From Bacteroidota bacterium (GTDB taxonomy: Bacteria; Bacteroidota; Bacteroidia; Cytophagales; Spirosomataceae): a stretch of DNA of 64,000 bases. Shown here piece after piece: positions 54,769 through 64,000 of the stretch. How positions within the stretch are numbered: position 1 is the first letter of the stretch; each line of letters opens with the position of its first letter. The position numbers were made by a program, and so were the translations under genes. The stretch is taken from contig JAIUOF010000001.1 in NCBI GenBank assembly GCA_020161355.1, positions 434,001 through 498,000 on the forward strand. The letters run 5' to 3'. The notes beneath the pieces are model-generated. The model was not told the DNA's origin, did no database searches, and saw only the letters and a list, made by a program, of their open reading frames with translations.

Positions 54769-55515
54769 ATGAAATACTTTCTGGAGATATCCTACATTGG
54801 TAAAAACTATTGTGGCTGGCAAATTCAACCCAATGCAAATACGGTTCAGGAAGAATTGGAAAAGGCTTTTTTTTTAATATTTTCGGAAAGAATAACCATT
54901 AATGGAAGCTCCCGGACAGACACCGGTGTGCATGCCAGACAACAATTTGCACATTTTGAAACTCAAACAGAGATTTCTAATACCGGACAATTGGTAAATC
55001 GCTTAAATAAAATTTTGCCTGAAGATATTGCAGTTCAAAATATTTACCATCTTTCAGAAGACGCACATTCCAGATTTGATGCGGTTTCAAGAAAATACAT
55101 CTATAGGATTATCCACAATAAAGATCCTTTTTATAAGGATATCGCAGCATTAATCTTTAAGAAACCTGATCTTGAATTGCTAAATAAAAGTTGTGATATT
55201 TTAAAAAAATATATTGATTTTGAAGCTTTTAGCAAAGTTAAAACTGACGTAAAAACGTTTGATTGCCAGATTTTGGAGGCTTTTTGGATTTATAATGGTC
55301 AGATTTTGGAATTCCATATTAAAGCCAACAGGTTTTTAAGAGGAATGGTAAGGGCGATTGTTGGAACTCAGTTGATGGTGGGTTTTGGAAAAATTAGCCA
55401 TGACGATTTTGAGAACATTATTCTATCCAAAAAACGAGAAAATGCAGGTATGGCGGCCAAAGCAAATGGCCTTACTCTTGAAGAAGTTAACTATCCTTTT
55501 GAATATTTTAAATAA
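54769..55515 (+). CDS. truA: tRNA pseudouridine(38-40) synthase TruA
   Basis: TruA makes pseudouridine at positions 38-40 of the tRNA anticodon arm. The 248-residue protein has the catalytic Asp51 in SSRTDTGVHARQQ, YIGKNYCGWQIQPN at the N-terminus, and the FLRGMVRAIVGTQ block near 195. Normal length. The next gene begins at the base after its stop, so truA, GNAT and tsaC form an operon. Confidence 0.97.
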   Translation: MKYFLEISYIGKNYCGWQIQPNANTVQEELEKAFFLIFSERITINGSSRTDTGVHARQQFAHFETQTEISNTGQLVNRLNKILPEDIAVQNIYHLSEDAHSRFDAVSRKYIYRIIHNKDPFYKDIAALIFKKPDLELLNKSCDILKKYIDFEAFSKVKTDVKTFDCQILEAFWIYNGQILEFHIKANRFLRGMVRAIVGTQLMVGFGKISHDDFENIILSKKRENAGMAAKANGLTLEEVNYPFEYFK

Positions 55516-55974
55516 ATGATAATTAGAAAAATAACTCCGGAAGACATAGAGGTAATCAGAGGTTTATTTACCGAATATCAGGAATTTTTGGGTATCTCAC
55601 TTTGTTTTCAGGATTTCCAGAAGGAGTTGGACGAGTTACCTGGTAAATATGATGAGCCGGAGGGAAGTATTTGGATAGCAGAAAATAATGGAACTGCGGT
55701 AGGTTGTGTCGCTTTGAAAAAGCTGGAAAGTGAAATTTGTGAAATGAAAAGGTTATATGTTAAACCGGAATTTCAGGGCTTAGGAATTGGAAAAAACCTG
55801 ATTGAAATTTGTTTAACTGAAGCAAAATTGAAAGGTTATTTGAAAATGAAACTGGATACGCTTAAAAGATTAGAAAAAGCGGTTAATTCGTACCTAAAAT
55901 TTGGTTTTAGCATGACGCAACCTTATAATTTTAATCCCGAAGAAGATATTTTGTATTTTGAAAAAGAACTATGA
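55516..55974 (+). CDS. GNAT family N-acetyltransferase
   Basis: A 152-residue single-domain GNAT. The acetyl-CoA loop reads EFQGLGIGKNLIE (Q/R-x-x-G-x-G/A, about 90-102), preceded by MKRLYVKPEF. The substrate is unknown; RimI-like or small-molecule acetylation are options. It lies between truA and tsaC, with start directly after truA and an ATGA overlap with tsaC. Confidence 0.85.
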   Translation: MIIRKITPEDIEVIRGLFTEYQEFLGISLCFQDFQKELDELPGKYDEPEGSIWIAENNGTAVGCVALKKLESEICEMKRLYVKPEFQGLGIGKNLIEICLTEAKLKGYLKMKLDTLKRLEKAVNSYLKFGFSMTQPYNFNPEEDILYFEKEL

Positions 55975-56930
55975 TAGCCGAGACCGGAAGAAACATATAT
56001 GAAGCTAAAAACCTGCTTGAAAGGGGAGAGGTAGTTGCAATTCCAACGGAAACGGTGTATGGTTTGGCAGGAAATGCTTTAAATCCAGAGGCGGTTTCGA
56101 AAATATTTGCTGTTAAAAACCGACCAACTTTTGACCCATTGATAATTCACGTGTCGGGAATCACAGAAATAGAAAAATATACCCAAAACTTCCCTGAAAA
56201 ATTTTCACAATTAGCCCAAAAATATATGCCCGGGCCACTGACTTTTTTGATCGAAAAGAAAAATATTATCCCTGACATTGTAACAAGTGGATTAGGAAAA
56301 GTGGCTATCAGAATTCCTGACCATATTTTAGCATTAGAATTATTAAAAAATCTTGATTTCCCTTTGGCCGCACCAAGTGCCAACCCTTTTGGGTATGTTT
56401 CGCCAACATCAGCAAGGCATGTATTTGATCAGCTGGGTGAAAAAATACCCTATATTTTGGATGGAGGAAGCTGTAAAATTGGGCTGGAATCAACGATTAT
56501 TGGTCTTGAAAATGGTGCCACGGTCGTTTACAGAAAGGGAGGCCTTGAAATTGAAAAAATTGAGGATATTTTACAGGAAAAAATAATCCTTAAGGAGCAT
56601 TCAAGCTCAAATCCGCAAGCCCCCGGAATGCTGGAAAAGCATTATTCGCCCGACAAAAAAATAGAAATCCTTTCAGCAGATACTGAAATTAACCAAACTG
56701 AAAATATTGGTTTTTTAGGGTTTGAGAAATTAAAAAGCGAAATAAATATTAATAATCAGTTTATATTAAGCAAAAATGGCGACCTGCAGGAGGCCGCCAG
56801 AAATTTGTTTGAAGGGCTTAGATGGTTTGACAAAACAACACTCGAAAAGATTTACGTAGAGCTGGTACCTGAGCATGGTTTGGGGCTGGCCATTAATGAT
56901 CGGCTCAGACGTGCTGCGGCCAAATCTTAA
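55971..56930 (+). CDS. Threonylcarbamoyl-AMP synthase (Sua5/TsaC)
   Basis: The enzyme makes threonylcarbamoyl-AMP for the t6A37 tRNA modification. The 319-residue length indicates the long Sua5 type: a YrdC domain (1-200; IPTETVYGLAGNALNPEAVSKIFAVKNRPTFDPLIIHV, PSANPFGYVSPTSA, GGSCKIGLESTII) and a Sua5 C-terminal domain (about 225-319). It overlaps the convergent OmpA-family gene by 4 bases. Confidence 0.95.
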   Translation: MIAETGRNIYEAKNLLERGEVVAIPTETVYGLAGNALNPEAVSKIFAVKNRPTFDPLIIHVSGITEIEKYTQNFPEKFSQLAQKYMPGPLTFLIEKKNIIPDIVTSGLGKVAIRIPDHILALELLKNLDFPLAAPSANPFGYVSPTSARHVFDQLGEKIPYILDGGSCKIGLESTIIGLENGATVVYRKGGLEIEKIEDILQEKIILKEHSSSNPQAPGMLEKHYSPDKKIEILSADTEINQTENIGFLGFEKLKSEININNQFILSKNGDLQEAARNLFEGLRWFDKTTLEKIYVELVPEHGLGLAINDRLRRAAAKS

Positions 56931-59482
56931 TTGTCAAAAATCATAATTTCAATCCTTCTGTTTTTAGCTTTATTTTCTTCGGTGTCATTGGGTACCAATG
57001 GTTCTGATGAGCCTTTACCAATGGTTTTTAATCTTTCAGATTTTATTCCCTTATTGAAAAAATAATTGGCAACCACCTTGGCTCTAAACTCCGAGAGCCT
57101 TTGATTCAATCTTTGATCATTGCCTTCATTGTCGGTGTGACCTGCAATTTCAACTTTTACATTCGGATTTTCTTTTAAATATTTCAGTAAACCTTCCAGT
57201 TTGGTTTCGGCCCCTGGCACAAGAATAGTTTTGCTTTTTTCAAAATTAACTCCGGGAAGGGGATGTTTTACACCTTTTTGGATGTTGGCCACATCCAAAA
57301 CAGCCTCAGCAACTACAATCGGTTTTTCCTCTGGTTTAACTTCTTTTATAGGTTTTTCTTTCGAAATAAGTTTAATTAAATAACTCAAATCCGACGCATT
57401 AGCCATTTTTAGTGTAAAAATATTTGAGTAATCCTGAAAGCCCGGAAGACTTACTTTAATGATGTAGGTAATATCCGGCGATATTTTGGCAGAAAATCCG
57501 CTGTTTTTAGGTCCCAAAATAAGTTTTTCATCTCTTTCGGTTAGTTTATTGATAAGTTTAATTTGAGATAATTTTGCCTGATCAATAGTAATATCCTCAT
57601 CGAATTTGAAATCTATTCCATATAATTCTTTCAATATTTTATAATTAAATTCATTTCCGCTGGCCTCCCGCTTATCTACTGATTTCGAAAATTTCTTATA
57701 TCCATCCAAATTAGACTCCACCAAATAGCTGTTGGTATTTGACATCTGTACTTTAGCCGATTCTTTAATTTTTTCTCTGAAAATCTCTTTTTTGTTAGCG
57801 AAAATCGTGACTTCAGGGAAAATTGGTTCTTTGGTAAACTCATCGGAAAATTTTATTACGAAATCGTTGCTTTCTGTTGATACCAGATTAATGGATTTTG
57901 TTTTTTCACCTTTTGAAATTTCACCCGTTACAGATTTATACCCTTTAGCGTTTAATTCGAAAGTATAAGTATTTTTTGAATTTAATTTATCACAGAAAAA
58001 TTCCCCTTTAGTGCCGTCATAGGTGGTTGCTACAGGATTCTTATTTTCATCAATAATCTTTATTCTCGGGTCAACTACCGGGAGAGCGGTCTGAAAATCT
58101 AATACCAAGATGGAAATGCTCGATAGGGTATCTATTTTTTTCTTTAATAATATTTCAACTGTTTTTTCTCCAATCTTGATGTTGCCTGTATTATCGTAAT
58201 ATCCGGTAGCCGAAACCTCATAAAAGTGCTTTTTATCTTCTTCCAAATTAACTTTTTTGATATTTTTGATCGTAGTACCCTGAATCTCCACCGATTTTTC
58301 ATTGTAAACTCTTACCTGAGCCGTATTAACTGGTGTCTTGTCCTGTGAATCAACAACCGAAAGTGTATATTCATTTGAGCCTTTTTTCAACCTCAAAGTA
58401 AAAAAGGTAGAACCCGCATTCATCGACTTCACTATCAAACTTCCCGATTTGTTTATGTAGCCATCGGCTTTACTGATAAGCTGGTAAGTGCCAATTTCGG
58501 TAGGATTAAATCCAATTGATTGGGAATCAGAAGATTTGATAGAGGACCTTTTTCCGCTTGGGCTTATTAAATCAATATTTGTTGAGAGTCGTTTTCCAGA
58601 TTCTTCATCATATACATCAATAAGGAATGCGGCATTGGGACTCAACCCGAACCTTAGCATTTTTCCTGAAAGCTGAAAAGGCTGGTTAAATTCTATATAA
58701 CCATCACTTATGATATTTAAGAAATACTTATCATCACGATTAGCATCAAACTTTATTGAACTATTTACAACATTTCCCTGATATACTACCTGACCAGTTT
58801 CTTTATGCGTTATTTTTACTTTTCCGCTTAGGATTTTACCATTATTGGATTTATCATAAAGACCAATCTCCTGCTTCATCCTGTTTTTTACCAATTCAAT
58901 CACAACCTCGCTTTGTGTTTGCTCAGGTGAAATATTCAGATTTAACTCCCGGGTATCATTCAGATATCCATCTGCTATTGTCAAAAGTTTATAAACTCCC
59001 TGTTGCTCATATACAAAACTACCCTGAGGGTGATCTTCATCAATAATTTCCTTCGTTTTCTGATTATGAAAATCAATTTCTACTACTCCGGCAACCGGAT
59101 CTTTGGTTTCACTATCTATCGTTAAAATCCTTAAATTTCCTGAGGGTTTAGGATTCATCCTTAGCTCAATAATATCACCATCCGACATTTCTTTGGTATC
59201 AAAACCCTTTTCCTCAGAATAAAAACCATTGGCTGTAGCCTTCACCCTGATAATTGTTCCTGCTTTAATCTCATAAAACGACCGTTTTTTGGCGGTTTGA
59301 ACAAGTATTAGTTTTCCATCGGGATGGGAGCTAACTTTAATGTCAAAATTATTGGAAATAGGCTCTCCTGTTACCTCATTTATCAAAACTATCGTGATCC
59401 TGATGTTTTCGGCAGGTGAAGCAAAAGATGCAAAATTAAAAAGCACAAGAAAGAATGCTATAAAACGGGACATTCTCTTCAT
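56927..59482 (-). CDS. Large OmpA-family outer-membrane protein with repeated beta domains
   Basis: An 851-residue exported protein (signal peptide ending near ASFASPAEN). Residues about 25-690 are roughly eight or nine repeats of a carboxypeptidase-regulatory/prealbumin-like beta unit with motif 'G-x-Y-x-x-x-x-x-A-x-G-Y' (for example YKLLTIADGYLND, YQLISKADGYINKS). After a Lys/Glu/Pro linker (ISKEKPIKEVKPEEKPIVV) comes the OmpA peptidoglycan-binding domain (about 745-851): IAGHTDNEGNDQRLNQRLSEFRA and the terminal KNRRIEIMI. It probably tethers the outer membrane to the cell wall. Confidence 0.9.
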   Translation of the reverse strand: MKRMSRFIAFFLVLFNFASFASPAENIRITIVLINEVTGEPISNNFDIKVSSHPDGKLILVQTAKKRSFYEIKAGTIIRVKATANGFYSEEKGFDTKEMSDGDIIELRMNPKPSGNLRILTIDSETKDPVAGVVEIDFHNQKTKEIIDEDHPQGSFVYEQQGVYKLLTIADGYLNDTRELNLNISPEQTQSEVVIELVKNRMKQEIGLYDKSNNGKILSGKVKITHKETGQVVYQGNVVNSSIKFDANRDDKYFLNIISDGYIEFNQPFQLSGKMLRFGLSPNAAFLIDVYDEESGKRLSTNIDLISPSGKRSSIKSSDSQSIGFNPTEIGTYQLISKADGYINKSGSLIVKSMNAGSTFFTLRLKKGSNEYTLSVVDSQDKTPVNTAQVRVYNEKSVEIQGTTIKNIKKVNLEEDKKHFYEVSATGYYDNTGNIKIGEKTVEILLKKKIDTLSSISILVLDFQTALPVVDPRIKIIDENKNPVATTYDGTKGEFFCDKLNSKNTYTFELNAKGYKSVTGEISKGEKTKSINLVSTESNDFVIKFSDEFTKEPIFPEVTIFANKKEIFREKIKESAKVQMSNTNSYLVESNLDGYKKFSKSVDKREASGNEFNYKILKELYGIDFKFDEDITIDQAKLSQIKLINKLTERDEKLILGPKNSGFSAKISPDITYIIKVSLPGFQDYSNIFTLKMANASDLSYLIKLISKEKPIKEVKPEEKPIVVAEAVLDVANIQKGVKHPLPGVNFEKSKTILVPGAETKLEGLLKYLKENPNVKVEIAGHTDNEGNDQRLNQRLSEFRAKVVANYFFNKGIKSERLKTIGKGSSEPLVPNDTEENKAKNRRIEIMIFDN

Positions 59483-59494
59483 TAAAAAACTGGT

Positions 59495-59502
59495 TATCTT
59501 TG
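59495..59502 (+). promoter_or_regulatory. -7 element of the WbqC gene
   Basis: TATCTTTG matches TAnnTTTG, 26 bases before the ATG at 59529, in the 46-base gap between divergent genes. Confidence 0.5.
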
Positions 59503-59528
59503 TAAAAATATTATCCTAAAAAGGTACT

Positions 59529-60134
59529 ATGATATACTCATCAAATTTTTTGCCATGTTTGGCCTATATGAGCTCCATTCTTAAAGAAAATGTAATTTTT
59601 ATTAATATTAACGAACAATATCAAAAACAAAGCTACCATACAAGAGCAAATATTATCAGTCCCCAAAAGGTGGATTTCATTAATGTAAACGTAAAAAAGT
59701 CTTCAAATCACACCGCAATCAAAGATATTAAAATAGATTACAGTCAAAACTGGCATAAAATTGCCTGGAAAACTATAGAAAATACCTATAAAAAAAGCTC
59801 ATTTTTCGAATATTACGATTATTTGTTAGAACCTATTTTTTCGAACAAAAAAGACTTTTTAATTGATCTAAATTTACTTTCACTCGAAAAAATATTTCAG
59901 ATTTTAAAAATTAAACCAAAAATCTCGCTGGAAGAATATCCATTTTTGGAATATCAGCATGAATTTCTTAATTTTAATGCAAAAAACAGGCTCGATTTAC
60001 CTGAAAATTACATTTCGGTACCATATTATCAGATTTTTGGCAACACTTTTGAACCAAACCTGAGTATTATAGATTTAATATTTTCAAAAGGGCCGGAAAG
60101 CCTTGAAATATTGTTAAAATCAAGCTTGAATTGA
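59529..60134 (+). CDS. WbqC family protein
   Basis: A 201-residue member of the WbqC-like family, found in glycan clusters and in Bacteroidota genomes next to lepB or other housekeeping genes. Recognisable blocks are EQYQKQSYHTRANII, IKDIKIDYSQNWHK and a YKKSSFFEYYDYLLEPIF stretch. The reaction is unknown. It is 51 bases upstream of clpC. Slightly low confidence because the catalytic residues are not defined. Confidence 0.8.
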   Translation: MIYSSNFLPCLAYMSSILKENVIFININEQYQKQSYHTRANIISPQKVDFINVNVKKSSNHTAIKDIKIDYSQNWHKIAWKTIENTYKKSSFFEYYDYLLEPIFSNKKDFLIDLNLLSLEKIFQILKIKPKISLEEYPFLEYQHEFLNFNAKNRLDLPENYISVPYYQIFGNTFEPNLSIIDLIFSKGPESLEILLKSSLN

Positions 60135-60185
60135 AAATTGAACATACTTAAACAAAAAACTGTTTAACTTATAAAACATTATTGA

Positions 60186-62717
60186 ATGGAACCCAAATTT
60201 TCGCAAAGAGTTAAAGAAGTAATTTCTCTAGCCAGAGAGGAAGCTTTGAGATTGGGGCATGACTACATAGGCACCGAACATCTGATATTGGGTATGATTA
60301 GAGAAGGAGAAGGTTTGGGGCTTGAATTGATACAAAAAGCCGGCTTAAATCCTGAAGAATTGCGTACTTCAATTGAAAGTTCGACCAGAGGCACTGCCAC
60401 CAATACAATTAAGAATCTGGCCAATATTCCGCTTACACGTCAGTCAGAGAAGGTTTTAAAAATCACCCATTTGGAGGCAAAAATCTTCAAATCGGATACT
60501 ATTGGGACCGAACATTTGCTTTTAGCCGTTTTGAGAGATGACGACAACCTTGGTTGTCAGATATTGAATCGTTATCGGATTAACTACAAGCTTATCAAAG
60601 AAATGCTCGAATATCAGCTGACAGGGCAAGAGCCCACCATGGAACATCCCGATACCGACGATGACGATAAAACATACGGTGGTGCAGGTGGTTATTCGAG
60701 TCAAAGCCGTGATCCGAAAGGCTCAGAAAAGTCAAGAACTCCAATTTTGGATAATTTTGGCCGTGATTTAACAAAAATGGCCGAAATCGGTAAACTTGAT
60801 CCAATAGTAGGGCGTGAAAAGGAAATAGAAAGAGTAGCCCAGATACTTTCAAGAAGAAAGAAAAACAATCCGATATTGATTGGTGAGCCGGGAGTGGGTA
60901 AAACTGCCATTGCAGAAGGATTAGCATTGAGGATTGTTCAGAAAAAAGTTTCCAGAGTTCTATTTGGAAAAAGGGTAGTCACGCTTGATTTGGCTTCATT
61001 GGTTGCCGGTACAAAATATCGGGGGCAATTTGAGGAAAGAATGAAGGCAGTGATGCAAGAAATTGAGAAAAACCCTCAGATTATTTTATTTATTGATGAA
61101 ATACATACAATTGTAGGGGCAGGTGGTGCAAGTGGCTCGCTCGATGCCTCCAATATGTTTAAGCCTGCACTTGCTCGTGGTGATATACAATGTATTGGTG
61201 CCACTACATTAGATGAATATCGTCAGTATATCGAAAAAGATGGTGCGTTGGCTCGCAGATTCCAAATGGTGATGGTAGATGCCACTTCTATCGACGAAAC
61301 CATTGAGATTTTGAATAACATCAAAAACAAATACGAAGATCATCACAATGTTACCTATTCTCAGGAAGCAGTGGTGTCTGCTGTAAAATACAGCGAAAGA
61401 TACATTACTGATCGTTTTCTCCCGGATAAAGCCATTGATGTAATAGACGAGGTAGGAGCAAGAGTTCATATCAGCAATATCAATGTTCCTCAGGAAGTTT
61501 TGGATCTTGAAAATGCTGTTGAAGAAATAAAAGTTGAGAAAAACCGTGTAGTTAAAAGTCAGCGTTACGAAGAAGCAGCTCAGTTACGTGACCGGGAGAA
61601 AAAACTTTTGGAACAGCTTGAAAATGCCAAACAAGCCTGGGAAGAAGAAAGCAAAACACAACGTCATGAAGTAACTGAAGATCATGTAGCTGAGGTAATT
61701 GCCATGATGACGGGTATTCCTGTTAAGAAAGTCAACATGAATGAGGGCGAAAAAATCCTGAAAATGGGTGATTCGCTTAAAGGAAGAATTGTTGGTCAAG
61801 ACGCTGCTGTTCAGAAACTTGTAAAAGCTATACAAAGAACCAGAGTTGGCTTAAAAGATCCTAAAAAACCAATCGGAACATTTATATTTCTTGGACCAAC
61901 CGGTGTCGGAAAGACCGAATTAGCTAAGGCTCTGACAGAATATTTGTTTGACAAAGAAGATGCACTCATCAGAATCGATATGAGCGAATATATGGAGAAA
62001 TTCTCAATCTCCAGATTGGTTGGAGCTCCTCCGGGTTATGTGGGTTATGAAGAAGGTGGTCAATTAACCGAAAAAGTAAGAAGAAAACCTTATTCTGTAG
62101 TTCTTTTAGATGAAATCGAAAAAGCCCACCCTGATGTTTTCAATATCCTTCTTCAGGTTTTGGATGATGGTATTCTAACTGATAGTCTGGGTAGGAGAGT
62201 GGATTTCAGAAATACGATAATCATTATGACTTCCAATATTGGAGTCAGAGATTTGAAAGATTTTGGGGCAGGCATAGGATTTGCAACCAAAGCCAGAGTG
62301 GAAAATCAGGACGATATGGTGAAAAGCACCATTCAGAATGCACTCAAGAAAACATTCTCTCCTGAATTTCTTAACAGATTAGATGATGTGATTGTATTTA
62401 ACTCTTTGAGCAGAGAAGACATTCATCAGATTATTGAGATTTCTTTGAAAAAACTCCTTTCCAGAATTACCAGTCTGGGCTACAGTATGGAGCTCACCGA
62501 GAAAGCAAAAGATTATCTTGCTGAAAAAGGTTATGATCAACAATATGGAGCCCGGCCATTAAATAGGGCTATTCAGAAATATGTGGAAGATCAGTTGGCT
62601 GAAGAAATCCTGAAAGGGGCACTTTCAGAGGGCGATACCATTTTGGTAGATCATGTGGATGGAGAAGAAGTGTTAAGTTTTAACAAAAAACCAAAAGAAC
62701 AGGCAATCGAACAATAA
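60186..62717 (+). CDS. clpC: ATP-dependent Clp protease ATP-binding subunit ClpC
   Basis: ClpC is an AAA+ unfoldase feeding ClpP. The 843-residue protein has an N-domain with two Clp_N repeats (1-145), AAA-1 with Walker A GEPGVGKT (near 236), a UVR-like coiled segment (about 454-490; [18 protein letters not shown]) that marks ClpC over ClpB, and AAA-2 with GPTGVGKTE (near 570). A C-terminal D2-small domain ends it. A terminator follows. Confidence 0.96.
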   Translation: MEPKFSQRVKEVISLAREEALRLGHDYIGTEHLILGMIREGEGLGLELIQKAGLNPEELRTSIESSTRGTATNTIKNLANIPLTRQSEKVLKITHLEAKIFKSDTIGTEHLLLAVLRDDDNLGCQILNRYRINYKLIKEMLEYQLTGQEPTMEHPDTDDDDKTYGGAGGYSSQSRDPKGSEKSRTPILDNFGRDLTKMAEIGKLDPIVGREKEIERVAQILSRRKKNNPILIGEPGVGKTAIAEGLALRIVQKKVSRVLFGKRVVTLDLASLVAGTKYRGQFEERMKAVMQEIEKNPQIILFIDEIHTIVGAGGASGSLDASNMFKPALARGDIQCIGATTLDEYRQYIEKDGALARRFQMVMVDATSIDETIEILNNIKNKYEDHHNVTYSQEAVVSAVKYSERYITDRFLPDKAIDVIDEVGARVHISNINVPQEVLDLENAVEEIKVEKNRVVKSQRYEEAAQLRDREKKLLEQLENAKQAWEEESKTQRHEVTEDHVAEVIAMMTGIPVKKVNMNEGEKILKMGDSLKGRIVGQDAAVQKLVKAIQRTRVGLKDPKKPIGTFIFLGPTGVGKTELAKALTEYLFDKEDALIRIDMSEYMEKFSISRLVGAPPGYVGYEEGGQLTEKVRRKPYSVVLLDEIEKAHPDVFNILLQVLDDGILTDSLGRRVDFRNTIIIMTSNIGVRDLKDFGAGIGFATKARVENQDDMVKSTIQNALKKTFSPEFLNRLDDVIVFNSLSREDIHQIIEISLKKLLSRITSLGYSMELTEKAKDYLAEKGYDQQYGARPLNRAIQKYVEDQLAEEILKGALSEGDTILVDHVDGEEVLSFNKKPKEQAIEQ

Positions 62718-62736
62718 ACCTTTAATACCATAACAG

Positions 62737-62769
62737 GCACGGAGTTTTTACTTCGTGCTTTTTTGTTTT
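62737..62769 (+). terminator. Terminator after clpC, abutting the next start codon
   Basis: GCACGGAG (62737-62744) and CTTCGTGC (62751-62758) pair with one G-T wobble, followed by TTTTTTGTTTT that reaches the ATG of the next gene at 62770. Confidence 0.8.
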
Positions 62770-63927
62770 ATGAAAAAACTTTTTGTTTTTCTGATGTTAT
62801 TGGGAAGTTTTGGGTTAAGTGCCCAGAAATTATCCGAAAAAGCCCAATTTGGACTAGTTACTATTTCTCCGGGTTCCTCTGAGGATGCCATTTATCAAAT
62901 CTGGGGGCACACTGTTTTACATCTCAATGACCCTGAAAACAATATTAATGAATGTTATGATTATGGTACATTCAGTTTTGATCAGCCAGGATTTGTGGTA
63001 AAATTTCTGAAAGGTACTTTGCCTTACCAAATGGCCAAATATGATTTTCAACTTTTTGTAGATCATTATAAAAACAATGAAAACCGCTCGGCATCAGAGC
63101 AAATCTTAAATTTATCAGCATCTCAAAAACAAGATTTGTACGATTTCCTGATGCATAATTACCTTCCTGAGAACAGGGAATACCGTTACCGATTTTTTTA
63201 TTACAATTGTGCCAGTAGAATCAGGGATATTCTGCAGCAGGTTTGTAAAGACTCCCTTCAATTTTCACCAACACTTCATGCCGACTCAAGCTACAGACAA
63301 TGGATTAATAAATATGCGGCAGCAAAGCAACCATGGACAAATTTGGGCATGCAAATCGCAATTGGGATTCCTGCCGATGAAAAAACGAAAGAATCGGGTG
63401 CTATGTTTCTTCCCGACAATCTGGCCATAGGATTCGATTCGGCGGTTATAGTTCATAATAATATCAAGCTACCATTTGTTTTAGCAAAAAATCAACTCAC
63501 TTTTGTGGATGAACCTCAGATACCAAAAGGAATCTTTAGTCCATTTGTGGTGCTAACCTTGTTTCTAATAATCATAACTATATTATCATTTTCACAAAAA
63601 GTGAAACCCAAATACCTCAAATGGTTTGACTATGCATATTTTGGATTTTTAGGTATTGCGGGATGGTTTTTAATGGGACTTTGGTTTCTTACAGACCATG
63701 GTGTAACTGAAAACAACATGAATGTCATTTGGGCATTTCCTCTGTTTTTTCCAATGATTATTTTCCTGAATAATAAAAAAATAATTAACCCTGTTTTTTA
63801 TATTTATCTGATTATCAACATCATTTTACTGGTTAGCTGGAAATTTATCCCGCAGGAAATTCCTACCGCTATCATTCCGGTAATTTTGACCGCTTTTGTC
63901 AGGATTTATTTCAATATCAAAAAATAA
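62770..63927 (+). CDS. DUF4105 (Lnb N-terminal-like) membrane protein
   Basis: A 385-residue protein starting at ATG 62770, just after the terminator; an upstream GTG at 62755 would fall inside the hairpin. A signal peptide ends near SAQK. The N-terminal domain holds GHTVLHLNDP and the FYYNCASRIRDIL motif with Cys and Arg, as in DUF4105/Lnb periplasmic proteins that resemble cysteine hydrolases. Four or five transmembrane helices occupy about 255-380. Function unknown. Confidence 0.85.
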   Translation: MKKLFVFLMLLGSFGLSAQKLSEKAQFGLVTISPGSSEDAIYQIWGHTVLHLNDPENNINECYDYGTFSFDQPGFVVKFLKGTLPYQMAKYDFQLFVDHYKNNENRSASEQILNLSASQKQDLYDFLMHNYLPENREYRYRFFYYNCASRIRDILQQVCKDSLQFSPTLHADSSYRQWINKYAAAKQPWTNLGMQIAIGIPADEKTKESGAMFLPDNLAIGFDSAVIVHNNIKLPFVLAKNQLTFVDEPQIPKGIFSPFVVLTLFLIIITILSFSQKVKPKYLKWFDYAYFGFLGIAGWFLMGLWFLTDHGVTENNMNVIWAFPLFFPMIIFLNNKKIINPVFYIYLIINIILLVSWKFIPQEIPTAIIPVILTAFVRIYFNIKK

Positions 63928-63928
63928 A

Positions 63929-64000
63929 ATGGATTTAAATAAGATTTGTAGTGAGGTAATAAATGTGGCCATTGCCGCAGGAGATTTTATCCAAAAAGAA
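63929..64000 (+). CDS. Inositol monophosphatase family protein, 3' end outside the window
   Basis: Only 24 codons are present: MDLNKICSEVINVAIAAGDF and then IQKE. The pattern resembles the N-terminal helix of inositol-monophosphatase-type enzymes (SuhB/CysQ), 'A-x-x-A-G-x-x-I'. The rest lies beyond the window, so the call is tentative. It starts 1 base after the DUF4105 stop and is likely cotranscribed. Confidence 0.5.
   Translation, partial: MDLNKICSEVINVAIAAGDFIQKE

Overview
The window is a densely coded, AT-rich chromosomal segment from a member of the Bacteroidota, probably the order Cytophagales. The signs are DUF4249 lipoproteins next to a TonB-dependent receptor, a 370-residue type signal peptidase I, a WbqC-family protein, tandem secreted amidohydrolases, a likely type IX secretion cargo, and promoters of the Bacteroidota form TTTG-N19-21-TAnnTTTG. 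Order-level placement is inference. I see no tRNA or rRNA gene, CRISPR array, insertion sequence or prophage. No gap between genes exceeds about 300 bases.

Layout. 1-1.9 kb: the 3' part of an esterase/SMP-30 fusion, facing msrB. 2-6.6 kb: a suf iron-sulfur operon (sufC-sufD-sufS-sufE-sufT-like-bacilliredoxin) that starts at sufC and has no sufB. 6.6-9.8 kb (minus): LRR lipoprotein, methyltransferase, hemW. 9.8-16.4 kb: queG, a TPR lipoprotein, a small acidic protein, lepB, an rRNA methyltransferase, ung, apaG and a methyltransferase. 16.7-21.4 kb: two tandem DUF4249 lipoproteins and a TonB-dependent receptor interrupted by an in-frame TAA. 21.4-25.1 kb (minus): PhoD-like phosphatase, arginine deiminase and CtlX-type citrulline hydrolase. 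25.3-28.7 kb: overlapping lysA, glutaryl-CoA-dehydrogenase-like and Gfo/Idh genes. 28.7-34.2 kb: a sugar nucleotidyltransferase and two secreted amidohydrolases. 34.3-37.4 kb: a fungal-type prephenate dehydrogenase, a WcaF-like acetyltransferase and a WecA-like transferase. 37.5-45.4 kb: guaA, an FtsX-type permease, PspC/LiaF-like envelope proteins, a degenerate TrpF-like protein, mnmA and dnaB. 45.6-50 kb: phoH, M43 protease, dCMP deaminase, ACP phosphodiesterase and holA in one compact run. 50-54.7 kb (minus): NUDIX, beta-propeller lipoprotein, a 94-residue secreted peptide, fumC and a nucleoside transporter. 54.8-64 kb: truA-GNAT-tsaC, a large OmpA-family protein, WbqC, clpC, a DUF4105 membrane protein and the start of an inositol-monophosphatase-like gene.

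Most genes are housekeeping: Fe-S assembly, tRNA modification (queG, mnmA, truA, tsaC), replication (dnaB, holA), envelope and cell-surface functions. The items most worth a second look are a hairpin in the short mnmA leader with the shape of a tRNA-Gln(UUG) anticodon arm, whose cognate tRNA MnmA modifies; a small secreted protein ending in a cationic amphipathic helix, with its own near-ideal promoter and terminator; a TyrA collinear with yeast Tyr1; an arginine deiminase/citrullinase pair; and the nonsense-interrupted receptor.
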